From the NCBI GenBank assembly GCA_001802645.1, contig MGZJ01000010.1:43203-107202 (forward strand): DNA of 64,000 nucleotides, in the 5' to 3' direction. Position 1 is the first letter of the stretch. Each line of letters begins with the position of its first letter. Made by a program: the position numbers and the translations under genes. Shown here piece after piece: positions 29,065 to 37,585 of this stretch. The notes below the pieces were generated by a model, which was given only the letters and a program-made list of their open reading frames with translations, had not been told where the DNA came from and did not search any database. This DNA comes from Geobacteraceae bacterium GWC2_53_11. GTDB taxonomy: Bacteria; Desulfobacterota; Desulfuromonadia; Geobacterales; Pseudopelobacteraceae.

Positions 29065-29373
29065 CTATTTTTTGTGACACTTGGCGCAATCGCCTTTGAC
29101 AGAAAATGCTTTCTTGCCGCTGTGGCAGGCACCGCAGGACTTGCCCTTTTGCATCTGTTTCATGGTGACGGCCTTATGCTGTCCCTTGCTCAGGTAAAGC
29201 TTGTCATGGCAATCGGTGCACGCCAACATCACTCCCACGACATGGGTGTCATGGCTGAAGAGTACATCGCCCCCCTTGTTCTTCAGAATGACGTCTCCCC
29301 CACCGGTCGCTGCCAGGGCGTTGCCGATTCCCATCAGTACGACACAGGCTGTTACTGCTGCGATTCTTCTCAT
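29065..29373 (-). CDS. Triheme c-type cytochrome (c7-like)
   Basis: 102 residues with a Sec signal peptide (MRRIAAVTACVVLMGIGNALA). Three CxxCH haem sites (CTDCH, CGACH, CAKCH) and extra histidines (FSHDTHVVG, GQHKAVT) for bis-His ligation match small periplasmic triheme cytochromes of Geobacter. AGGAGG precedes the start. It is first in the transcript, 10 nt before arrA, so it probably carries electrons from the quinol pool to the reductase. No membrane anchor subunit (ArrC/NrfD type) is seen nearby. Confidence 0.92.
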   Translation of the reverse strand: MRRIAAVTACVVLMGIGNALAATGGGDVILKNKGGDVLFSHDTHVVGVMLACTDCHDKLYLSKGQHKAVTMKQMQKGKSCGACHSGKKAFSVKGDCAKCHKK

Positions 29374-29437
29374 ACGTCTGTTCCTCCTTTCATGATGTGA
29401 TGTTGTTACGTACGGGTAACACACCGGTGATATCACT

Positions 29438-30799
29438 TCATTCTTCATCCTGAGTGCCCTGCTCGCGCAATCTCTCCCAGAGCGCCTTGCGGGAGATGCC
29501 GAGAATTGTGGCAGCCCGCCCTTTCTGGCCTCCAGCGGCATTTAGAACCGTATCAATGTAGCGCCGTTCGAACTCGGCAGTTGCCGTTTTCAGCGGCATG
29601 CCAATGGTGAACTTCTCAAATTGCGTGCCAAGATGGGGATCGGCGGCCGAGATGATCGGCAGGTGGCGCTCGTGAATCGTCTGATCAGGGTACAGCAGGG
29701 AGAGGTGTTCGATGATATTGGACAGCTCCCGCACGTTGCCGGGGTATGGAAGGCGCCGCAGGGCGTCAAGGGCATCGGGGGCCAGGGTGATGCGCTGTGC
29801 CTCGCGGGCATGGCAGTCGATGAAGTGGGCAATCAGGAGCGGAATATCCTCGCACCGTTCCCGAAGCGGCGGTACGGTGAGACAGATGACATTGAGGCGG
29901 TAAAACAGATCTTCCCGAAACAAACCGGACGCAATCATACCCCGCAGGTCGCGGTTGGTGGCGCAGACCAGCCGAAAATCCAGGTTGCGGGGAGTAACGC
30001 CTCCGACGCGGGTCGAAATGCGTTCCTCCAGCACCCGCAGCAGCTTTGCCTGCACCGGCAGACTCAATTCGCCAACTTCATCCAGAAACAGGGTGCCACC
30101 GCAGGCCGCTTCCAGATAGCCGGGACGGCTCCGGTCGGCTCCGGTGTAGGCACCTTTCTCCACCCCGAACAACTCAGCCTCGATCAGCGTTTCCGGAATA
30201 GCGGCGCAGTTGACCTTCACCAGCGGCCCATCGGCGCGGCGGCTGCCGGAATGGATGGTTTCGGCAAGCAGTTCCTTGCCGGTGCCGCTTTCGCCGCACA
30301 GGAGTATGGAGGCCTCACTGGCCGCAGCAATGGCAATGGTATCCAGCACCGAGCGCATGGCCGGTGAGCGGGTCACGAAGCGGGCACAGGCGGCGGACGA
30401 ACCGGTCAGCAGCGCCAGCTGCTTTTCCAGGGAGCGGTACTCCAGCAGTCGTTCCAGTTTCAACATCAGCACATCCACCGGGAACGGCTTGGTGATGAAG
30501 TCGAAGGCTCCCAGCTTCATGGCCCGAACCGCCATTTCCACCGTGGCCTGGCCGGTCATGACCAGCGCCTGGCAGCGTGGCTGTTTGGTCAGGATATGTC
30601 CGAGAACGTCCAGACCGTCGGCATCCGGCAGCCTGACGTCCTGCAATACCAAATCGAACGATTCGTCGCTGCATGCGGAAAGCGCCTCGGCGCCGCTCGC
30701 GGCCAAACGGGTCTGGTACCCCTTTTTACTCAGTGCCTCATGCAGGGATTCTCCCAGCAGCGGGTCATCCTCCACCAACAGCAGCCGCACGTCTTTCAT
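29438..30799 (-). CDS. NtrC-family sigma-54-dependent response regulator
   Basis: 453 residues: receiver (LLLVEDDPLLGE; Asp in LVLQDVRLPDADG), AAA+ domain with Walker A GESGTGKELLA, sigma-54 contact loop KGAYTGA, Walker B GTLFLDEVGEL and a Fis-type helix-turn-helix (GRAATILGISRKALWERLR). It overlaps the kinase gene by 4 nt and lies 64 nt before the cytochrome-arrAB transcript, its obvious target. I could find only weak -24/-12 candidates there. Confidence 0.95.
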   Translation of the reverse strand: MKDVRLLLVEDDPLLGESLHEALSKKGYQTRLAASGAEALSACSDESFDLVLQDVRLPDADGLDVLGHILTKQPRCQALVMTGQATVEMAVRAMKLGAFDFITKPFPVDVLMLKLERLLEYRSLEKQLALLTGSSAACARFVTRSPAMRSVLDTIAIAAASEASILLCGESGTGKELLAETIHSGSRRADGPLVKVNCAAIPETLIEAELFGVEKGAYTGADRSRPGYLEAACGGTLFLDEVGELSLPVQAKLLRVLEERISTRVGGVTPRNLDFRLVCATNRDLRGMIASGLFREDLFYRLNVICLTVPPLRERCEDIPLLIAHFIDCHAREAQRITLAPDALDALRRLPYPGNVRELSNIIEHLSLLYPDQTIHERHLPIISAADPHLGTQFEKFTIGMPLKTATAEFERRYIDTVLNAAGGQKGRAATILGISRKALWERLREQGTQDEE

Positions 30800-32286
30800 A
30801 GATCACCTCGTTGCGGCGACACGGGGATACTGACCGTAAAGGTAGTGTCACCCGGCCTGCTCTCAAAAACCAGGCTGCCGCCATGCATTTCGACGATGCT
30901 CTTGCAAATGGCCAGGCCGATGCCGGTTCCCTCGCCCGCCGGTTTGGTAGTATAGAAAATATCGAATACTTGCTCGCGCTGGCCGTCCGGAATACCGCTC
31001 CCCTGGTCATGAATAGAGATGATGTAACGACCGTCGGCAACGGTAGTCGTCAAGCGCACCTCGCCGCTTTCCGGGGAGGCGTCGGCAGCGTTGACCAGCA
31101 GATTGAGCACCACCTGATGAATTTTCCCCTTGTCGTGGTTCAGGTTAACCGGCGGCACGCACAGATCTTCCGCAACAAACCGTATTCTCCGGTTTTTAAG
31201 TGCCATCCGGCCAAATTCCCTGAACTCATCAAAAACACAACTGCTTTCAACCGGCTGCATTTCCAATGCACCGGCCCGGCTGAAATCGGTCAACTGGCGC
31301 ACGATCCGTTCAATCCGTTCGGCCCCTTGTTTGAGGATTTCCAGGCTGCGATTCGGGGCCGAATTGCTCTGTTCAATGTTATAGATGCACGTAGCGATGG
31401 TAGCCAGCGGGTTGTTGACCTCGTGGGCGACCCCGGCCACGATCTTGCCGATGGAGGCCATTTTTTCGCTCTGGATCAACTGTGCCACGACCCGTTCCCG
31501 CTCGCCTTCGCTGCGGCGCAGTCGCTCCAGCATGGCAAGAAAACTGTCCTGTAGTACGCCGATCTCGTCGGGACGGCGCGGAGGCAGCTCGATATCGAGA
31601 TTATCCGTCGATACCGCCGCCATCAGGGCGGTCAGGCGTTGCAGGGGGCGGGCCATGCCGCGCCCGATCAGCCAGGAGAGCAGGACACCAAACAGAAAGA
31701 AAGCCAGGGAGACAATGACAATGCGCTGGGCCAGAGCCTCCAACTCTTGCTCAAGTGAAGTGGTCGAAATCCCGACTCTTAGTGTTCCCCAGCTTTTGCC
31801 ATGAATGCGCAACGGCATGGCCACGTCCAGCAGCGAAGGATGATCTGCGCTTGCCGGTGTCAGGATGCTGGTATAATGCCCCTCGGCAAGAGCTGCCGTG
31901 GTGAGCTGATCGGTGTAGGTTTTGCCATACTCCGAATAATTATTATGAGCCAACACCTTGCCGCTGCTGTCAGTCACATAGGCGTAGACCACCGGAAAGC
32001 CGGTATTGTTCATGATTTCTTCGATAAAGTTATCCAGCAGGCCGCCCTCTTCAATAACCCCCATCTCTTCGTACACAAGAGCATTGATGATCGGCGAGGC
32101 CAGCGAGGTCACCATCTGGCGCCCTTCACCTTCCAGGCTTTCAAAGAGCAGATGGCGCTCGTTCTTCCAGGACCACCACCCCCACAGTGCTGAGGAGACT
32201 GCCACCAGCAGCATGGCCAGCAACACAAACTGGGTCTTGATGCTGACAGTTATGCGCGCCTTCACTGGTGACACCCGATGCCGCAA
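30796..32286 (-). CDS. Membrane sensor histidine kinase
   Basis: 496 residues. The first transmembrane helix is at about 15-38; a periplasmic double-Cache/PDC-like domain (about 40-195) includes ALVYEEMGVIEEGGLLDNFI and VVYAYVTDSSGKVLAHN. A second helix (IVIVSLAFFLFGVLLSWLIG), HAMP, HisKA (VAGVAHEVNNPLATIATCI) and ATPase (DQGSGIPDGQ, GTGIGLAICKSIV) follow. It is the partner of the NtrC-type regulator. It overlaps the upstream PhnD-like gene by 25 nt, suggesting the periplasmic binding protein feeds the kinase its signal, as in the ArxXSR and TorTSR systems. Confidence 0.93.
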   Translation of the reverse strand: MRHRVSPVKARITVSIKTQFVLLAMLLVAVSSALWGWWSWKNERHLLFESLEGEGRQMVTSLASPIINALVYEEMGVIEEGGLLDNFIEEIMNNTGFPVVYAYVTDSSGKVLAHNNYSEYGKTYTDQLTTAALAEGHYTSILTPASADHPSLLDVAMPLRIHGKSWGTLRVGISTTSLEQELEALAQRIVIVSLAFFLFGVLLSWLIGRGMARPLQRLTALMAAVSTDNLDIELPPRRPDEIGVLQDSFLAMLERLRRSEGERERVVAQLIQSEKMASIGKIVAGVAHEVNNPLATIATCIYNIEQSNSAPNRSLEILKQGAERIERIVRQLTDFSRAGALEMQPVESSCVFDEFREFGRMALKNRRIRFVAEDLCVPPVNLNHDKGKIHQVVLNLLVNAADASPESGEVRLTTTVADGRYIISIHDQGSGIPDGQREQVFDIFYTTKPAGEGTGIGLAICKSIVEMHGGSLVFESRPGDTTFTVSIPVSPQRGDL

Positions 32287-33128
32287 CCGTGGGGAATGTC
32301 GCGGATCATGCGAAAAATCCCCTGATAGTCATCCTTGGAAGCCGGAGCAAAACCGTTGCGAAATTCATCGTCCCAGGTCTGCATCATTTTTTGGTGGGCC
32401 GGGTTGGTGCGATCCAGTTTCAGGAGCGCTGCGGTAAGAGTTTTGACAACATCAGGGGGCGCATCCTTGCGCACGACCAGCGGCACAGCCGGTATTGGCG
32501 CTGACCAGGCCAGAATTCGCAGTCCGTGGGATTTATACTTCTCCGCCACCACATCCTTGACCGCTCCGGCATCGTACTGCCCCTTGAGTATGGCCTTTGC
32601 CACCGCATCATGATGCTGCAGATTGGTGAACGATTTCAGGTCGCGCAGGCCAACCCCGCTGTCCCACAACAGATAGCGCGGAATCAGGTTGCCCGAGGTC
32701 GAGTGGGGAGAGCCGAAAGCCATGGTTTTGCCGCGCAGTTCTTTGATATTTTTGAGAGGGGAGTCAACCCGGACGATGATGGCGCTGCGATAGAAGGGAA
32801 CGCCATCCCTGTTGCGCGGTTTGAGGATCGGGATGGCAGCGTACTGGGTGCTCGCTTCAGCAAAAGTCACATCACCCAGCGAGCTGACCTGGGTTACTCC
32901 CTGCTGAAGGAAACGCACCGCCTCGGGATAATCCTTGCTGATCTTCAACTCGAACCGGTACGGGGTGTTTTCGGTCAGATAATCCATGATCGGCTGGTAG
33001 CGTTTGTACATGACCAGCGGGTTGTAGCGCGGGATGACGCCAAAACGTATCAGCGGCTTTTCAGCAGAAAAGGCCGGAACCGCCAACGTCAGAAGCAACA
33101 GATAGATGACAATTGAGATCAGCCTCAT
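32262..33128 (-). CDS. PhnD-like periplasmic oxyanion-binding protein, probable sensor component
   Basis: 288 residues with a Sec signal peptide (MRLISIVIYLLLLTLAVPAFS). Family motifs include RFGVIPRYNPLVMYKRYQPIMDYL, TFAEASTQY and GSPHSTSGNLIPRYLL. There are no transporter genes beside it; it heads an operon with a kinase and a regulator. By analogy with ArxX/TorT it probably binds an oxyanion such as arsenate or arsenite, or phosphate, and presents it to the kinase. Its promoter is almost the same as that of acr3. Confidence 0.85.
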   Translation of the reverse strand: MRLISIVIYLLLLTLAVPAFSAEKPLIRFGVIPRYNPLVMYKRYQPIMDYLTENTPYRFELKISKDYPEAVRFLQQGVTQVSSLGDVTFAEASTQYAAIPILKPRNRDGVPFYRSAIIVRVDSPLKNIKELRGKTMAFGSPHSTSGNLIPRYLLWDSGVGLRDLKSFTNLQHHDAVAKAILKGQYDAGAVKDVVAEKYKSHGLRILAWSAPIPAVPLVVRKDAPPDVVKTLTAALLKLDRTNPAHQKMMQTWDDEFRNGFAPASKDDYQGIFRMIRDIPHGCGIGCHQ

Positions 33129-33168
33129 TGCGTGGAAACCTTGGGATCAGGGATTGGGAAATCGAGAG

Positions 33169-33196
33169 ATTATATCCGCTTTTGCGGATAAAACAA
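33169..33196 (-). promoter_or_regulatory. Promoter with embedded operator for the sensor operon
   Basis: On the minus strand: -35 TTGTTT (33196-33191), 16-nt spacer, -10 TATAAT (33174-33169). The spacer and the start of the -10 box hold the palindrome TATCCG-N6-CGGATA (33173-33190). The same arrangement, differing by one base within the operator, is found upstream of acr3 at 37531-37548. A repressor bound here would block RNA polymerase; an ArsR is the obvious candidate. Confidence 0.8.
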
Positions 33197-33223
33197 GAAT
33201 TCAGCTCTCATTATCTCAAGACT

Positions 33224-33400
33224 TCAATTTTTTTTATGCTGCTCGTTATCAATGCTCTCCGGCTCACCTTCAGCCGCTTTCTTGAAGTTGCGGATTGCGC
33301 CTCCCAGCGAAGAGCCAAGCTGTGGCAATTTCCCGGGCCCAAAGATCACCACCAGAATTACGAGAATAATAACCAGCTCCGGCATACCAAATCCAAACAT
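33224..33400 (-). CDS. tatA: Tat translocase subunit TatA
   Basis: 58 residues: an N-terminal transmembrane helix ([24 protein letters not shown]) with the FGPGKLP hinge, then an amphipathic helix ([15 protein letters not shown]) and a charged tail. AAGGAG lies a few bases before MFGFG. TatA forms the pore that exports folded proteins with twin-arginine signals. Its place upstream of the arsenate-respiration genes suggests it serves ArrA; tatB and tatC are not in the window. Confidence 0.95.
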   Translation of the reverse strand: MFGFGMPELVIILVILVVIFGPGKLPQLGSSLGGAIRNFKKAAEGEPESIDNEQHKKN

Positions 33401-33499
33401 GTCACATCTCCTTGCATTACCTAATCGAAACATTGTCCGTGATAAAGCGGGAAAACGGATCGTTTTCATCACTTTTGCTTCCCTGTTGCTTAATGGATA

Positions 33500-33514
33500 G
33501 CAAGTTACTTGCCA
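33500..33514 (-). promoter_or_regulatory. Sigma-54 promoter of tatA
   Basis: The minus strand reads TGGCAA-GTAAC-TTGC with exact GG-N10-GC spacing and perfect -12 box. The predicted start near 33488 gives an 88-nt leader containing the palindrome AAAACG-GAT-CGTTTT (33452-33466). Confidence 0.65.
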
Positions 33515-33555
33515 CATCAAAAGCAATCGTAAATCTACTCAAACATCTCCTGGGT

Positions 33556-33585
33556 AAAAAAAAGGCCGGTCATCAAATGACCGGC
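33556..33585 (-). terminator. Intrinsic terminator of the large chemoreceptor gene
   Basis: A perfect 9-bp stem GCCGGTCAT / ATGACCGGC with a 3-nt loop is followed on the minus strand by C and eight T residues, 25 nt after the stop at 33610. Confidence 0.93.
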
Positions 33586-33609
33586 TACTCTCGCATTGTC
33601 TTTAATGCT

Positions 33610-36075
33610 TTAACACTTAAACCAGGATGCCATTCGTTCCAATTCTCCGGCAAGATCGTTAAGATGTGCAGCAGCGCGGTTGATGTTGTTAGCTGCTTTT
33701 TCGGCATCGCCCGTGATTGCGGCTATCTGTTCAACCCCGTGCGAAACCTGGCCGGCAACCTGGGCCTGTTCCTCGGCAGCGACGGCAATTTGATTGACGA
33801 CCGCCACACTTTGATTGGATGCATCAACAATCGCATTGAGAGACTGGTTGGCCTCATGGGCCAAGAGAATTCCTTCCTCAACCTTCAACGTGCCTTGTCG
33901 CATGGCATTGACCGAGCGTTCCGTATCCTTCTGGATATGTCCGATGGTGTCGGAAATTTCTCTGGTTGCTTCGGCTGTCTGCTGTGCCAGTTTGCGTACC
34001 TCGTCGGCGACAACGGCAAACCCCATTCCCGCCTCGCCGGCACGAGCCGCTTCAATGGCCGCATTCAAAGCCAGCAGATTGGTCTGGTCGGCAATATCGT
34101 TGATCGATTTGATGACATCACCAATCCGGACCGAACTTGTGCCCAGTGCCTCAATTACTGCCGAAGCATCACGTACCGATGCGGCGATCTGCTCCATGCC
34201 GGTAACCGTGCGCCCGACAACTTCACGGCCACTTGTGGCGCGATTGAGGGCGTTGCTGGATTCCTCCGCGGCTGTGTGGGCATTATGGGCAACACTGTCG
34301 ATGGTCTGGGCCATCTCCGTCATTGCAGAAGCCGCCTGGCTTGATTCGGTGGCCTGGCGTGCGGCCCCCTGCGACAGGGTGTTCGAGTCGTGGGCAAGCT
34401 CACGAGCACCGTTATTCAAGTCGGCAATCGTCGTGCGCAGTTGCCGGGTAATATCCGACAGCTTGGTCGTTGCGGCATTGAAATGAATCGCCAACTGGCC
34501 GAATTCGTCTTTGCGGCTTTCGTCAAGACGTGTGCTGAAATCCCCCTGACCAAAACGTTCGGAAATTTCCGTCAGTTCCTTGATGGGCGTGGTAATAAGG
34601 CGCGCCAGAAGCGTGCTTAATACGATACCGAGAATCAGCACCACGACCGAGACGACCGAGACGGTGGTAATATTGGTGGCAAAAATCCGATTAACCGCTT
34701 TGACCGCTTTGGCCTGCTCGGCCTGAGCGGACGTCGCCCCTTTTTTCCCTTCCTCGCGCTGTTTGGCCACAAGATCTTTCAGCTTGCTGTTTAGTTCCAG
34801 AGATTTGGCCTTGACGGTTAAAACATGCTGAAGTTTGTCGGCAACGCCATCCTTCGAAAGCAGCAAGCCCCGGATTTCCATCAGCGATGCTATGGCACCC
34901 TTGAGCTGTCCACCCTGGCTGCCGGTGATACGTTTCTGCACGGAAGCCGTGATGTCAAACTGACGAGTAAAATCCCTGCGTACGACATCAAGCTCCTGTG
35001 TCGTAGAGGCTGCAAAGGTCTCCTTGATCAGCCGATTTACCTCGGCGCCTACCGAAATAAGCTCAGTAGTCAACGACATGATATCGCCGGCCGTGGTGGC
35101 ACCTTTCAGGGAACTGTCAAATTTTTTGTCCTCGCTGCTGAAGTCTTCCGAAGCCTTTTCAACCGCATCTCCCATAGCAACCGTCAACTGGGACAGCTTT
35201 TGATTGACAAACGCCAGCCCCTGCTTGAACTTGCCTTTCGTTTCTTCATTTGGTGCTGCCAGAAGAGAGCTTTTCAGCACCAGCAAGCCGTCCTGAGGGT
35301 CAGTCACTTTCCTGGTTACTTCGTTGATACCATCAGTAAGTTCTTTAGCTATCGGTTTGCCGGCCTCGGCCTTGACCAGGTTGCTCTGGGTCACCAGCCG
35401 TGACGCAACCGTATACTTGCTGCGGGCAATCGTTACAGCCGTTTTGCTGTCAGCCGCAGCGATTTCCAGGACGGCAATCTTGACATCGTTCAGCGCTTGG
35501 GATGCCGCCTGGACATTCTTGACCTTTTGGTTGATGACCTTAACGCCGGCATTGGAGACGGAAACCTGCTGCATTGAGCCTCGCTGTGTTTTCTTCATCC
35601 CTGTTTCAAGCTCACGCAGTTTGCGCGAGGCATCCTGCAGGCGTGTCTTCATCAGAGCATCCGCGGCACGCCCTTCTTCCTCTGCCTTCAGGCGTTCTTC
35701 CGTAGTCCGGGCGATTTCGGTTGTGATCGTATCCAATTCGCCAATGCTTGAAGTTCCCGCACCTTCGGCAGCTTTGAACGAGGCAAGTTCCGTAGCCAGG
35801 CTCTTGGTTTCGGCAAGTGTTTTGTCGGCGTCAGCCTTGGTTGCGGAAAAATCCTTCAACGCATTGCTGTTGACAAGCTTGACCAGATTGGAAGTATGTT
35901 CCTGCAGCGAACGCTGCAACTCAATCAACTTCAGTTGGTAAGGGGTAGACTGCTCCGTAAGTACCGACAGTTTGCCTTTAACAAACTGCATGCCGACCAG
36001 ACTGAATCCGCCGATAATCAAGATGCCGATAACCATCAACGCCATATTTACGAAAAGTTTAATTTTTATGCTCAT
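33610..36075 (-). CDS. Large methyl-accepting chemotaxis protein
   Basis: 821 residues starting [15 protein letters not shown] first transmembrane helix is followed by a very large, almost all-helical periplasmic region (about 400 residues, rich in Lys/Glu/Ala), a second helix ([22 protein letters not shown]), HAMP, and a signalling domain with [21 protein letters not shown]. The sensor is about twice the usual size, suggesting two stacked helical bundles. It follows the PstS-like gene by 81 bp with a terminator between. Its C-terminus lacks an obvious CheR-tethering pentapeptide. Confidence 0.93.
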   Translation of the reverse strand: MSIKIKLFVNMALMVIGILIIGGFSLVGMQFVKGKLSVLTEQSTPYQLKLIELQRSLQEHTSNLVKLVNSNALKDFSATKADADKTLAETKSLATELASFKAAEGAGTSSIGELDTITTEIARTTEERLKAEEEGRAADALMKTRLQDASRKLRELETGMKKTQRGSMQQVSVSNAGVKVINQKVKNVQAASQALNDVKIAVLEIAAADSKTAVTIARSKYTVASRLVTQSNLVKAEAGKPIAKELTDGINEVTRKVTDPQDGLLVLKSSLLAAPNEETKGKFKQGLAFVNQKLSQLTVAMGDAVEKASEDFSSEDKKFDSSLKGATTAGDIMSLTTELISVGAEVNRLIKETFAASTTQELDVVRRDFTRQFDITASVQKRITGSQGGQLKGAIASLMEIRGLLLSKDGVADKLQHVLTVKAKSLELNSKLKDLVAKQREEGKKGATSAQAEQAKAVKAVNRIFATNITTVSVVSVVVLILGIVLSTLLARLITTPIKELTEISERFGQGDFSTRLDESRKDEFGQLAIHFNAATTKLSDITRQLRTTIADLNNGARELAHDSNTLSQGAARQATESSQAASAMTEMAQTIDSVAHNAHTAAEESSNALNRATSGREVVGRTVTGMEQIAASVRDASAVIEALGTSSVRIGDVIKSINDIADQTNLLALNAAIEAARAGEAGMGFAVVADEVRKLAQQTAEATREISDTIGHIQKDTERSVNAMRQGTLKVEEGILLAHEANQSLNAIVDASNQSVAVVNQIAVAAEEQAQVAGQVSHGVEQIAAITGDAEKAANNINRAAAHLNDLAGELERMASWFKC

Positions 36076-36095
36076 GCAGGAACCCCATTCGGAAA

Positions 36096-36136
36096 ATAAA
36101 AAAGCCGGGAGACACATGTAGCCATGTGCCCCCCGG
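36096..36136 (-). terminator. Intrinsic terminator of the PstS-like gene
   Basis: A GCCGGG-based long hairpin (36104-36136, one or two mismatches, ACATG/CATGT core) is followed on the minus strand by six T, A, then more T. Confidence 0.9.
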
Positions 36137-36156
36137 CAACAATGCAATTGAGACTT

Positions 36157-36936
36157 CTAATCTTTGATGAACTTTTTGCCTTCACCCCGGAAGAAATCCA
36201 GAACCTTCTTTACCCCGCCATTTGCCTCTCCCTTGGTGATCAGCATCAGAGGACGGCCAATTTCCTGGGTATCAACAATCTTCACTTTTTCCTTGTTGCC
36301 CGGCAGATTGATGAAGCCCATGCTCACCGCTCCAATCGCCTCCGGAAACTGGCCGACGTTGTCGATTTCCTTGCGGGTGGTTTCAACCTCGATAGCTCCG
36401 TCAACATACTTGGTGCCGTCCATGATTGTCTTTTGGAACACCTTGCGAGTTGCCGAGCCAAGATGTGAGGTAATGACGATGACCGGCAGGTCAGGACCGC
36501 CTACATCCTTCCAGTTGGCAATGGTACCGTTATGCAGACCCTTGAGCTGATCCTTGGAGAGTTTGGCAACCGGGTTGGAAGGATTTATTATGACCTTAAT
36601 GATGTCGTTGGTAATAACGTTCGGCTTCAAATCACCGGTAGCAGCCTTGCCGGAAGCATCCTTCATGCTGGAAACCGCGTCGGCCAGTTCTTCCGATGCC
36701 ATGGATGCGTCGCACTTGCCAGCGACCAGATCTTCAAGACCATTTCCGGTGCCGTTGCCGACCAGTTCAAGTTCAATTCCGGTTGCCTTTTTCAGGGCTT
36801 CTTTGCCCGGTTCCATGATGCGTTTTTGCACTGTTGTCGAACCATGCAGCTTGACCACCTCGGCTCCTGCCACGCCGGAACATGTGAAAGCGCTGACGAG
36901 AACCCCCAACAACACCAATGTCTGTTTTTTTACCAT
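36157..36936 (-). CDS. PstS-like phosphate/oxyanion-binding protein
   Basis: 259 residues with a Sec signal peptide (MVKKQTLVLLGVLVSAFTCSGVAGA). PstS-type motifs are KLHGSTTVQ, ELVGNGTGNGLEDLVAGKCD, IVINPSNPV-like and TSHLGSATRKVF. No pstCAB genes are nearby. Isolated beside a chemoreceptor and within an arsenic region, it may bind phosphate or arsenate for sensing rather than uptake. A weak -24/-12-like site (TGG-N11-GC, 37009-37023) lies upstream. Confidence 0.85.
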   Translation of the reverse strand: MVKKQTLVLLGVLVSAFTCSGVAGAEVVKLHGSTTVQKRIMEPGKEALKKATGIELELVGNGTGNGLEDLVAGKCDASMASEELADAVSSMKDASGKAATGDLKPNVITNDIIKVIINPSNPVAKLSKDQLKGLHNGTIANWKDVGGPDLPVIVITSHLGSATRKVFQKTIMDGTKYVDGAIEVETTRKEIDNVGQFPEAIGAVSMGFINLPGNKEKVKIVDTQEIGRPLMLITKGEANGGVKKVLDFFRGEGKKFIKD

Positions 36937-37158
36937 TTCTTGCGGCCCCCCTGTTTGTTTGATTGCACTATTAATGCGCATAGACTTCCGTCTGAACAAC
37001 GATGTATTGCACAAATCAAACCATTGTAAAGCAAACAACATGCTTTAAGGACCGGTTAATCGTAATTGTAAGTCAATAGAGGCATTTGAGATTTGTGGCA
37101 GTTTTATTTGAAATGATGTATCTAATTGTTTGAACTGACAACTTCAAGGATTGATCTC

Positions 37159-37509
37159 ATGAAACATTTAGCCCAAACAATTAAAGCCCTATCAGATCCA
37201 ATCCGCCTGCGCATAATTCTTTTGCTGCAGGCAGAAGGTGAGTTGTGTGTCTGCGACCTTATGGCGGTGCTTAAACTGCCACAATCCACCGTGTCACGTC
37301 ATTTGGCATACCTTAAAAGGAGTTGCTGGGTAGACATCCGCCGTGAGGGAGTGTGGATGTACTATTCCTTAAGCCGGAGAAGCTGCACCATCTGCAAAGA
37401 ACTGCTCCAGACCCTCAAGCAACACGCCAGCAATCTTCCTGAGGCTCTGTCTGACCGAGCTGAACTGGGGACCATCCGGCAAACCAAAGATAAACCAATG
37501 TGCCACTGA
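37159..37509 (+). CDS. arsR: ArsR-family transcriptional regulator
   Basis: 116 residues starting MKHLAQTIKALSDPIRLRII, with AAGGA 8 nt upstream. The winged helix-turn-helix has the metal motif ELCVCDLM (CxC in the recognition region, as in As(III)-sensing ArsR) and LPQSTVSRHLAYLK. The C-terminus adds more cysteines (SCTICKEL). It lies 77 bp upstream of acr3. ArsR dimers leave DNA when arsenite binds; the TATCCG-N6-CGGATA sites at acr3 and at the PhnD-like operon are its probable targets. Confidence 0.92.
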   Translation: MKHLAQTIKALSDPIRLRIILLLQAEGELCVCDLMAVLKLPQSTVSRHLAYLKRSCWVDIRREGVWMYYSLSRRSCTICKELLQTLKQHASNLPEALSDRAELGTIRQTKDKPMCH

Positions 37510-37524
37510 ATTTATAAATGCAGC

Positions 37525-37552
37525 TTGATGTATCCGTAAAAGCGGATATAAT
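37525..37552 (+). promoter_or_regulatory. acr3 promoter with embedded operator
   Basis: -35 TTGATG (37525-37530), 16-nt spacer, -10 TATAAT (37547-37552). The palindrome TATCCG-TAAAAG-CGGATA (37531-37548) fills the spacer and enters the -10 box, a classic repression geometry. It matches the sensor-operon promoter at 33169-33196. Confidence 0.85.
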
Positions 37553-37585
37553 TACCTCACATTTCACCAGTGAGGTTCACACATC

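Noticed and set aside
29444-29478. Sigma-54 promoter for the cytochrome-arrAB operon
   Set aside because: Two candidates on the minus strand (GGGCAC-TCAGG-ATGA and TGG-N11-GC) are each poor in one box; a promoter is expected here but I cannot choose one.
37085-37110. -24/-12 promoter for arsR (TGGCAG ... TTTG)
   Set aside because: The -12 position carries TG instead of GC; coincidence is likely.
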